A stretch of 64,000 nucleotides of DNA, taken from NCBI RefSeq assembly GCF_009834565.1, contig NZ_CP019428.1, positions 6,324,001-6,388,000 on the forward strand, given 5' to 3'. The position numbers and the translations under genes are program-made. Positions 1-6,800 of this stretch are shown piece by piece. This stretch comes from Pseudomonas sp. R76. GTDB taxonomy: Bacteria > Pseudomonadota > Gammaproteobacteria > Pseudomonadales > Pseudomonadaceae. Position 1 is the first letter of the stretch. Every line of letters starts with the position of its first letter. The notes under the pieces were generated by a model, which searched no databases, had not been told where the DNA came from, and saw nothing but the letters and a program-made list of their open reading frames with translations.

Positions 1-829
1 CGCCGTAAGTCGGCAGGATCAACTCGATGGCAGCGGTGTTGAAGCCGATGCCATGGTTAAGCGACTGCACGTTGTGTTTTTCGTAGATGCCACGGATCGC
101 CATCATCGCCATCAGCACATGCACCGGCTTGATATGGCGCGGGTCGCGGGTAAACAGCGGCTCGATGTAGAAAGGCTTGTCGGCCACCACCACAAAATCC
201 ACCCAACTTGCCGGGATATCGACGCGGGGCAAATCGGTGACGTCATCCACCAACTGGTTGACCTGCACGATCACGATGCCGTCGCTGAACGCGGCAGGCT
301 CGATCAACGCCGGGGTGTCTTCGGTGCTGGCGCCGGTGTAGATATTGCCGGCGCGGTCGGCCATGAAACCGGCCGAGAGCACGACGTTGGGGATCAGGTC
401 CACCACCAGCCGCGCGTAGAGTTCGATGTAGGTGTGGATCGCGCCGATTTCCAGCAGGCCGTCTTCGAGCAACTGGCTGATGCGCAGGGATTGGGTGCCG
501 GCGAAGGAGAAATCCAGCTTGCGCGCGATGCCCTTTTCAAACAGATCCAGGTGCTCGGAACGGCCGACACTGGGCATGATCATGTGCAAATCGTGGAGCT
601 TGGCCGGGTCGGCCTTGGCCAGGGAGCGCGAGAGGAAGTCGGCCTGCTTCTGGTTGTTGCCCTCCAGCACCACGCGGTCGCCGGGAAGAATCAGGGCTTC
701 CAGCGCCTCGACGATTCTGTCACTGGGCAGCACCGCCCCGTCTGCGTATTGCTTGACCAGCCCGAGGCGCCGCTGCTTCTCGTCGCGCCGCCGCGTCCAG
801 CGCGAGTCGGGGGTGATGGTTGTTGTCAT
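1..829 (-). CDS. mdcA: malonate decarboxylase alpha subunit (partial, C-terminus beyond left edge)
   Basis: The first 276 codons are present, starting MTTTITPDSRWTRRRDEK at an ATG at 829 with GGAG just upstream; the end lies outside the window. MdcA is the acyl-carrier-protein transferase of the cytosolic malonate decarboxylase complex. It exchanges acetyl for malonyl on the MdcC prosthetic group so that malonate can be decarboxylated to acetate. The stretches LEGNNQKQADFLSRSL, IMPSVGRSEHLDLFEKG and HNVQSLNHGIGFNTAAIE are what I recognise as the family. MdcA normally opens the mdc operon, so the remaining subunit genes should lie to the left. Recognition is from the protein sequence alone. 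Confidence 0.9.
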   Translation of the reverse strand, partial: MTTTITPDSRWTRRRDEKQRRLGLVKQYADGAVLPSDRIVEALEALILPGDRVVLEGNNQKQADFLSRSLAKADPAKLHDLHMIMPSVGRSEHLDLFEKGIARKLDFSFAGTQSLRISQLLEDGLLEIGAIHTYIELYARLVVDLIPNVVLSAGFMADRAGNIYTGASTEDTPALIEPAAFSDGIVIVQVNQLVDDVTDLPRVDIPASWVDFVVVADKPFYIEPLFTRDPRHIKPVHVLMAMMAIRGIYEKHNVQSLNHGIGFNTAAIELILPTYG

Positions 830-1262
830 GGTCGCTCCACGGGGTTTGCTGTCGTGGGCTTACCTTAGGAGTGAAAGTGGGGGGTATCAATCAAGCCCAA
901 CGGCGGATCGTTACGGCTGGAGTAACAGAGCATCAGCAAACGCGGACTCACGCTGAACAAAGATTAAAAATTGATCGTTCCCACGCTCTGCGTGGGAATG
1001 CCGCTTGGGGCGCTCCGCGCTCCGCCAGTCAGTGCAATTCTCGAGTCGTGAACGAAGGTGACGCGGAGCGTCACAAGATGCATTTCCACGCGGAGCGTGG
1101 GAACGATCAACTGGATTCGAGCCGAATGAAGCTCAAAATGTGGGAGCGGGCTTGCTCGCGAATGCGGTGGGTCAGTTGCACATTTACCGACTGACACCCT
1201 GCATTCGCGAGCAAGCCCGCTCCCACATTTGTTCGGTGGTGTTCAGGGAAATCGCATCATTG
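830..1262. other. intergenic region upstream of mdcA, mostly repeats
   Basis: No convincing gene is present. Positions 830-970 are unique sequence and should hold the mdcA promoter, but I could not define -35/-10 boxes. Positions 971-1241 are a composite repeat (a long palindrome plus a REPIN) whose near-identical copy lies at 2345-2615. Short ORFs across it are palindrome read-through translating to phrases such as SHALRGNAAWG. Confidence 0.8.
971..1241. repeat. composite repeat block, left copy
   Basis: This block joins a 136-bp imperfect palindrome (973-1108, ends GATCGTTCCCACGC and GCGTGGGAACGATC) to a REPIN (1139-1227). It matches 2345-2615 at a constant offset of 1374 bp with no gap; I count six mismatches in 271 positions by eye. 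The two copies are in direct orientation and flank the HEPN/MNT gene pair. Confidence 0.95.
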
Positions 1263-1691
1263 TCACCAATGGTCAGCCAACAAGTTTTCCACTTCATTCA
1301 GCAGTACTGTCGCGCCATCCATCAACTGCCCAAGCAACGCCTCATCCTCATCCATATACCCTTCATATTCCGCCAGGTTTCGGCGCTCATGACACAGCGC
1401 CAGTAACCTCACCTGCACCTTGCTCACGTCGGCGGTGTGAATCAAACATTGAAACACCAAATAGCGTTTGTCAGAACGATACCCATGCAGGCGTAAAGCT
1501 GTGAGTGCACTAGCGTGGGCGGCGTTGTAGGCCAAGTCGAAACGACTGGCGAACGATAACTGTGAATTACTGGCATCCCTTAACCGATCCCGCGCCGAGC
1601 GCATCAGCCCATCACACTCCTTGCGATCCGGCGGCTCAGCCTTCAAGCCACCGCTACGTTGCAGGTTCTCCAGATTTGCCTTGCTGTCCAT
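1263..1691 (-). CDS. HEPN-domain protein (putative toxin or RNase partner of MNT protein)
   Basis: This 142-residue all-helical protein resembles the HEPN superfamily, closest to the SAV_6107-like type. It has FDLAYNAAHASALTALRLHG near residue 51 and an HERRNLAEYEGY element near residues 101-110. HEPN proteins paired with minimal nucleotidyltransferases are usually RNase toxins that the partner neutralises. The canonical Rx4-6H active motif is replaced here by RN-x3-Y (R104, N105, Y109), so RNase activity is uncertain. I chose the ATG at 1691; an upstream TTG at 1718 is possible. The start overlaps the nucleotidyltransferase gene by 38 bp, which suggests translational coupling. Role is inferred. 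Confidence 0.7.
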   Translation of the reverse strand: MDSKANLENLQRSGGLKAEPPDRKECDGLMRSARDRLRDASNSQLSFASRFDLAYNAAHASALTALRLHGYRSDKRYLVFQCLIHTADVSKVQVRLLALCHERRNLAEYEGYMDEDEALLGQLMDGATVLLNEVENLLADHW

Positions 1692-2283
1692 CCATGGATT
1701 CCAAGGGGTTGCCCCCAATCAGATTGATCTTGGCTTGCTGCACGACCCGCTGCACAAAACTGTTCCCGGCATTCCATTTGCCGATCCAGTCTTCAGGGGT
1801 GTAAAGCGTCGGGTTGATGGTGCGGCCCAGTTGCTCTTCCAGCGGTATGAGCTGCTCCATGACTTCACTGTAGTTGAGGCTTTGGCCGATCAGCATCAGA
1901 TCTATGTCACTGGATGAGTGCGCCTCACCCTTGGCGATAGAGCCGTAGATAAAGGCCCAGGTTATCTGCTCGGCGAACGGTGCCAATGCATTGCGCAAGG
2001 GTTCGTCCAGGCTCAGGGTCTTGCGCACGATGGCCAACAACTCCGAGTAAATCGGGCAGTGGGGGTTGGCCTGGTAATGGGTCTGATTGCCTTGGCGCGT
2101 CATGCTCAAGATGCCCGCCAGCTGCAAACGCTCCAGCTCGCGGGTAAGGCTGCCCTTGCCCACCTGGGCCCAGCGCGCGATTTCATTGGTGAAGAAACTT
2201 TGATCGGGCTTGCCGAAAAGCAGGCCCAGCACTTTTTGCTGGGTATTGGTGAAGAGTGCAGTGCTGAGCGGCAAGGTTTGCAT
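1654..2283 (-). CDS. winged-helix/nucleotidyltransferase (MNT) fusion protein, putative antitoxin and autoregulator
   Basis: This 209-residue protein has an N-terminal winged helix-turn-helix (about residues 8-75, FFTNEIARWAQVGKGSLTRE). A minimal nucleotidyltransferase domain follows, with the pol-beta motif GSIAKGEAHSSSDIDL (G114, S115, metal-binding D126 and D128). In characterised HEPN-MNT systems the MNT protein transfers AMP groups onto the HEPN toxin and so inactivates it; applying this here is inference. The DNA-binding domain suggests autoregulation, and two palindromes lie directly upstream. The ATG at 2283 is preferred over a TTG at 2295; neither has a strong Shine-Dalgarno. The gene is followed by the overlapping HEPN gene. 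Confidence 0.75.
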   Translation of the reverse strand: MQTLPLSTALFTNTQQKVLGLLFGKPDQSFFTNEIARWAQVGKGSLTRELERLQLAGILSMTRQGNQTHYQANPHCPIYSELLAIVRKTLSLDEPLRNALAPFAEQITWAFIYGSIAKGEAHSSSDIDLMLIGQSLNYSEVMEQLIPLEEQLGRTINPTLYTPEDWIGKWNAGNSFVQRVVQQAKINLIGGNPLESMDGQQGKSGEPAT

Positions 2284-2298
2284 GGCTGCGGCCAAAGA

Positions 2299-2335
2299 GT
2301 CCCAAAAAGGGAACGATAGGTCCCTTTTTGGGAAC
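2299..2335. promoter_or_regulatory. two phased operator-like palindromes upstream of the MNT gene
   Basis: GTCCCAAAAAGGGAAC at 2299-2314 and GTCCCTTTTTGGGAAC at 2320-2335 share the half sites GTCCC and GGGAAC. Their starts are 21 bp apart, two helical turns, and they lie just ahead of the start codon of the winged-helix/MNT gene. Tandem in-phase sites are expected for a cooperative autorepressor. That the encoded winged helix binds them is inference. Confidence 0.55.
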
Positions 2336-2344
2336 GATCAAGTT

Positions 2345-2615
2345 TTGATCGTTCCCACGCTCAGCGTGGGAATGCCGCTTGGGACGCTCCGCGCTCCGCC
2401 AGTCAGTGCAATTCTCGAGTCGTGAACGAAGGTGACGCGGAGCGTCACAAGATGCATTTCCACGCGGAGCGTGGGAACGATCAACTGGATTCGAGCCGAA
2501 TGAAGATCAAAATGTGGGAGCGGGCTTGCTCGCGAATACGGTGGGTCAGTTACACATTTACCGACTGACACCCTGCATTCGCGGGCAAGCCCGCTCCCAC
2601 ATTTGTTCGGTGGTG
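2345..2615. repeat. composite repeat block, right copy
   Basis: This is the second copy of the palindrome-plus-REPIN block seen at 971-1241, in the same orientation (palindrome 2347-2482, REPIN 2513-2601). It sits between the two operator-like palindromes (2299-2335) and a third similar palindrome at 2629-2645. It fills most of the 365-bp gap 2284-2648, in which I see no gene. Confidence 0.95.
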
Positions 2616-2628
2616 GTTGTTAGATAGC

Positions 2629-2645
2629 GGTCCCAAACAGGGACC
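2629..2645. promoter_or_regulatory. third GGTCCC/GGGACC palindrome (operator copy or 3' hairpin)
   Basis: GGTCCCAAACAGGGACC resembles the two operator-like palindromes at 2299-2335 but lies beyond the right repeat block, next to the stop codon of the DUF6124 gene. It could be a stranded operator. It could also be the terminator stem of the DUF6124 gene, although no T-run follows on the minus strand. I cannot decide between these. Confidence 0.4.
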
Positions 2646-2648
2646 GAT

Positions 2649-2888
2649 TTAACCTTCCGGTGCAGGGCTGACTTGTTCAAGCGCTCTATCGACCAGCAAC
2701 TGACTCAACTCGGCCATTTGCTGAATGCCGAGCATGATTGCGCGTTGGGAGGTGTCCAGGTTGAAGGCAAGATTGCAGGTCATGGCGTTTAGCGACGATA
2801 AAGTTTCGCTGGCGTTGACCAGAAGAGCTTCGGTGTTTTGGTGGGGGTTGACGGTGAAGATAGGCGGATTAGGGGTAGGTTTGACCAT
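2649..2888 (-). CDS. DUF6124 family small protein
   Basis: This 79-residue protein begins MVKPTPNPPIFTVNP and has the body TEALLVNASETLSSLNAMTC followed by RAIMLGIQQMAELSQLLVDRAL. It matches what I know of the Pseudomonas-restricted DUF6124 family, whose function is unknown. It appears to be a shortened member, without the longer N-terminal segment many relatives carry. The start is fixed by TTTAGGAG seven bases upstream of the ATG at 2888; the reading frame is open further upstream but that stretch is leader. No signal peptide or membrane segment is evident. It sits in an accessory patch beside a toxin-antitoxin-like pair. Confidence 0.7.
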   Translation of the reverse strand: MVKPTPNPPIFTVNPHQNTEALLVNASETLSSLNAMTCNLAFNLDTSQRAIMLGIQQMAELSQLLVDRALEQVSPAPEG

Positions 2889-3171
2889 GATAAAACTCCT
2901 AAACAGTGAGTAAGGAGCGCCACCGTTCGCTTGCACGCGAATGAGGGTGGCGACCGTGCGCAGGTGTGCAAGACCGGGCCTGTTTAGGACACCCAGCAGG
3001 TCCGAAGACCTCCTGCGCGCAGCCGCCATAAAGCAGCGAGCACAAAAACCGCCCGTGGTTGACTGGGCGTTTGTACGCCTAAACAGTTTCGTCGGACTTG
3101 CACGTCCGTGTCACCGTTTTTTCGATGACGGAACGAAGACTAGCCGCCATGACTACCCACAACAAGTTCAT
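2889..3171 (-). promoter_or_regulatory. structured 5' leader of the DUF6124 gene, putative bistable attenuator
   Basis: On the minus strand the leader carries GTGCAAG at 3103-3097 and CTGTTTAGG at 3086-3078. Then come the complements CCTAAACAG (2987-2979 region) and CTTGCAC (2972-2966), then GTGCAAG again (2936-2930) and CTGTTTAGGAG (2906-2896), which contains the Shine-Dalgarno. The central complements can pair with the upstream pair or the downstream pair, but not both. Between them CGCCC/GGGCG can form a stem followed by GTTTTTG, and a competing GGCGT/ACGCC hairpin overlaps it. An AGGTC-TTCG-GACCT stable hairpin is also present. The pairings are read from sequence; function is inference. 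Confidence 0.6.
3079..3171 (-). CDS. possible 30-codon leader peptide in the DUF6124 leader
   Basis: This ORF (MNLLWVVMAASLRSVIEK to TCKSDETV) starts at an ATG at 3171, with a second ATG at 3150. It ends with a TAG inside the CTGTTTAGG segment that can pair with the central anti-Shine-Dalgarno. No clear ribosome-binding site precedes either ATG, so translation is uncertain. It is reported because its stop position would let a ribosome change which leader pairing forms. Confidence 0.25.
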   Translation of the reverse strand: MNLLWVVMAASLRSVIEKTVTRTCKSDETV

Positions 3172-3217
3172 GCACAGCCCGAAATCTTGCAGGAAAAATC
3201 CGAAGACTGGCCCATTT

Positions 3218-3353
3218 GATTGTTCCCACGCTCCGCGTGGGAATGCCGCCTGGGACGCTCCGCGTCCCGCCAGCCAGTGCAAGGCTCAAGTTCAGCACAA
3301 AGGTGACGCGGAGCGTCACGGGATGCATTCCCACGCGGAGCGGGGGGACGATC
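3218..3353. repeat. 136-bp GATCGTTCCCACGC-type palindrome
   Basis: Same length class and interior as the palindromes at 973-1108 and 2347-2482, with more divergence. It has no attached REPIN. It lies between the DUF6124 leader and the end of chpC and completes the non-coding gap 2889-3360. Confidence 0.85.
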
Positions 3354-3360
3354 ATCGCAG

Positions 3361-3816
3361 TCAGGCCAGGCCCGACTCAACCAACAAGGCTTCAAGCCCC
3401 ATAAGGTCAGGCACTTTCGCCACATGTTCCCCCACTTGCACCGCCGCCAGTTCCAGCGGGCACAGCGGCACGTCGACGTAACTCAGTTGGCTATCCAACT
3501 TGTACGAACGCGGAATGCCCTGAATCACCATCGCAATAAACTTCAACGTCGGCCGCCCGCCCAGCGCGTTCAGCACCACTATCCGCGAGCGCTCGCCGGT
3601 CACGCTGGCCTCACCGCACACGGCTTCAAAGCTGATCAACGGCAACTGCCGATCACGCCATGTCACTTGCCGCAGATACCACGGCGGTGCGTCGCTGGCG
3701 GGTTCGCCGCGTTGGTAGTCGATGAGTTCGGCGATGGCGACGTTGGGCAGCACCAAGTGGCGGTCGGCCAGGGGCAGCAGCAGGCCGGTGAGTTGGCTGG
3801 TGCGGTGGTCAAGCAT
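3361..3816 (-). CDS. chpC: CheW-like protein of the Pil-Chp system, ChpC
   Basis: This is a 151-residue CheW-like adaptor (LTGLLLPLADRHLVLPNVAIAEL, then RSRIVVLNALGG and LAAVQVGEHVAKVPDLMGLE). ChpC is an accessory coupling protein that links receptors to the ChpA kinase in the twitching chemosensory pathway. The start ATG at 3816 overlaps the chpA stop by 8 bp, so the two are co-translated. In P. aeruginosa a CheB-type methylesterase gene, chpB, lies between chpA and chpC; here it is absent. The identification rests on the CheW fold plus position. Confidence 0.85.
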   Translation of the reverse strand: MLDHRTSQLTGLLLPLADRHLVLPNVAIAELIDYQRGEPASDAPPWYLRQVTWRDRQLPLISFEAVCGEASVTGERSRIVVLNALGGRPTLKFIAMVIQGIPRSYKLDSQLSYVDVPLCPLELAAVQVGEHVAKVPDLMGLEALLVESGLA

Positions 3817-6800
3817 GGGACTTGCTCCAGTAGGCGATGCTTTCCAGCAGCACCGACTCTTGGTACGGCTTGCCGAGGTAGTCGTTGACGCCGATGGCCA
3901 TGGCGCGGTCGCGGTGTTTCTGGCCGGTGCGTGAGGTGATCATGATGATCGGCAGGCGCATCAGCCGTGGGTCGTTGCGCACCTGGATCGCCACTTCGAA
4001 GCCGTCCATGCGCGGCATTTCGATGTCGAGCAGCATCAGGTCCGGGGTGTGCTCTTCGAGCAGGGCGATGGCGTCGATGCCGTCTTTGGCGGTGAGCACG
4101 TTCATGCCGTTGCGTTCCAGCAGGCGGCTGGTGACTTTGCGCACGGTGACCGAGTCGTCCACCACCAGCACCAGCAGCGGGCGTTTCTTCAGCGGGTCGT
4201 TGAGGATCAGCGGCGCGTCGACCGACTGCGCCGGCAACGCCGGTTGGCGGGCTCGGATGTGCGCCAGCAAGTCGATGATCAACACCACGCGGCCATCGCC
4301 GAGGATGGTCGCCCCGGACAAGCCCTGCACCCCGGCAAACTGCGGCCCCAGGCCCTTGACCACAATCTCGCGCGTACCGGCCATGGCGTCCACCTGCACC
4401 GCCACGCGCCGCTCGTTGCATTGCACCAGCAACACCGGCACCGGCTGGTATTGGCCGAGCAGTTTTGGCCGGGCGACGGTGTGCAGCAGGTCGCCCAGGT
4501 AGAACAACTCGTAGCGTTGACCCGCGTATTCGTAGCGCGGCGGGTCTTGTTGATAGTGCCCGGCCAGCTCGTGGGGCAGCACGCGCACCAGGCCTTCGAT
4601 GGTATTGAGCGGGATCGCGTATTGGTCGTCCGCGCATTGCACCATCAGCGCGCGGTTAACCGACACGGTAAACGGCAGGCGAATGCGAAAGTGCACGCCC
4701 GAGCCCGCCGTCGAGTCGATGAACATCGAGCCGCCAAGCTGGCGCACTTCTTCGTGCACCACGTCCATGCCCACGCCGCGCCCGGAAATCTGGGTGATTT
4801 TTTCAGCGGTGGAAAAGCCCGGCTGCAGGATGAACTGCAACACGTCGCGGTCGCTCATGTCTTGATCAGGCGCGAGCAAGCCGCGCTTGATCGCCTTGCG
4901 CCGTACCGCGTCCAGCGGCACGCCGGCACCGTCGTCGCGCATGTCGAAGACGATATCGCCGCCTTCGTGCGTCAGGTCCAGGCTGATACGCCCTCTCGCA
5001 GGCTTGCCCGCCAGCAGCCGCGCCTCGCGGGACTCCAGGCCGTGGTCGACGGCATTACGCAGCATGTGTTCCAGCGGCGCCACCATGCGTTCCAGCACGT
5101 TGCGGTCCATCTCGCCTTCGGCATTACCGACCACAAATTCGACGTCCTTGCCCAACTCCTCCGCCACTTGGCGCACGATGCGCTTGAGGCGCGGCAGCAT
5201 GCGCTCAAACGGCACCATGCGCGTGCGCATCAGGCCTTCTTGCAACTCGGTGTTGATACGCGCCTGTTGCTGCAACAGGTTATGCGCATCCGCGTTGCGG
5301 CGGTCGAGGGTTTCCTTCAGGTCCAGCAGGTCGGAAGCCGATTCGGACAACGCGCGCGACAACTGCTGCAACTGCGAATGGCGGTCCATTTCCAGCGGGT
5401 CGAATTCTTCATAACCCAGGCGCTCGGCCTCGGCCTGCTGGCGGCTGAGGATGCGGCCCTGGGTTTCGGTGTCGAGGCGGCGCAGTTGGTCGCGCATGCG
5501 CTCGATGGTGGTTTCGACTTCGTTGAGCGCGATGCGCGCGTCGTTGACCTGCTGTTCGATACGGCCCCGGAAGATCGAGGTTTCACCGGCCAGGTTGACC
5601 AGGTCGTCGAGCAAATCGGCGGAGATTTTCACCATATCGGCGGCGGGATCAACCGCTGCCTCAGCTTTACCGACGGGCAAGGCGACCGGCGCTACCGGCT
5701 CATCGCTGGGGTGCACCAGGCTTTTGATGCGCTCGATGAGTTTATCCACCGAGCCCACCGGCAACCCGCCCGCCACCGCGTCGATCATCTGCGCCAGGCG
5801 GTCGTGGCAGCCTTGCAGCAACGCGAACAGCTCCGCTGACGGCGCGAGTAAACCCGCCGACAGCCCCTCGTAGAGAAACTCCAGCTCATGGGCCAAATCG
5901 CCAATCGGCCCGATCTCGACCATGCGCGCGCCGCCCTTGAGGGTGTGCAGGTCGCGCAGCAAGGTTTCCACTTCCTGGCGGTTGCTCGGCTCGGCCTGCC
6001 AGCGCAGCAGTGCGCTGCTTGAGCTGTCGAGAATGTCGGCGGCTTCCTCAAGGAAAATATCCAGCAGCTCGGGATCAGCCGCGGCGGTTTCCGGGTCAGC
6101 GGCCGGGGTAGCGGGCGCGTTGCTCTGGCGCAACGCACGCAGCTGGGCGACCAAGTCGCTGGAGTCGCTCAGGGGCTGGTGGTCCTGCAATTCATCCAAC
6201 TGCAAGGCCAGCCGTTCATGGCTGGCCATCAACACGTGGGACAATTCGGGCGAATAGTTGTAGCGGCGGTCCACCAAGCCTTCGTACAGGCATTCCAGCT
6301 CGTGGGCCAGGTCGCCAATCGGGCCAATTTCGGCCATCCGCGCGCCGCCCTTGAGAGTGTGCAAGTCCCGCTGCAACGACGACAACGGCGCCGTGCTGTC
6401 CGGCTCCAGCAGCCAGCGTTTAAGCGATTGCCCGGCGCTGTCGAGGATATCTACCGCCTCTTCCAGGAAGATCTCGACGATCTCGTCGTCCATCGCCGTG
6501 TCCTGGTTCAACTGTGCGGTGGCGGCACCCAGTTCGGAAATGCTCAGCGCACGGCTGCCGTCGCTTTTGACCAGGCCGGTAGCGGAGGGGTCGAGGGCTT
6601 CATCCAGCAGTTCGCGCAGGGCTTGCACCCGCGCCGGTGCGGGGTTGATTTCCTGGCCGGCCGCCAGTTGGTCGAGCATGTTGATCAGCGCTTCATGGGC
6701 CTGTTCGGCCTCATGGAAAAACCGCTCGCTGACTGCCAGGCTGCTCTCTTCAACGGCGCCATACAGGTCGAGCAAGGCTTCACACAGTTCGTCGATGGCG

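Noticed and set aside
964..1197. Short ORFs inside palindromes and REPINs (phrases such as SHAPRGNAAW and GAGLPA recur)
   Set aside because: They are translations of repeat DNA, occur at every copy, and lack independent start signals.
2299..2335. Operator palindromes as a rho-independent terminator
   Set aside because: They lie upstream of a start codon, are two copies in helical phase, and have no T-run after the stem on the relevant strand.
2889..3029. N-terminal extension of the DUF6124 protein to 126 residues
   Set aside because: The strong ribosome-binding site and family-like start MVKPTPNPP are at 2888. The extension runs through the hairpin-rich leader.
4049..5839. 596-codon open frame on the plus strand opposite chpA (with similar long frames at 6179-7852, 7877-9643, 10206-11669)
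   Set aside because: Antisense shadow of chpA and pilJ. The translations are His/Gln/Ala/Arg-rich with no domain, and the true genes on the minus strand have clear motifs throughout.
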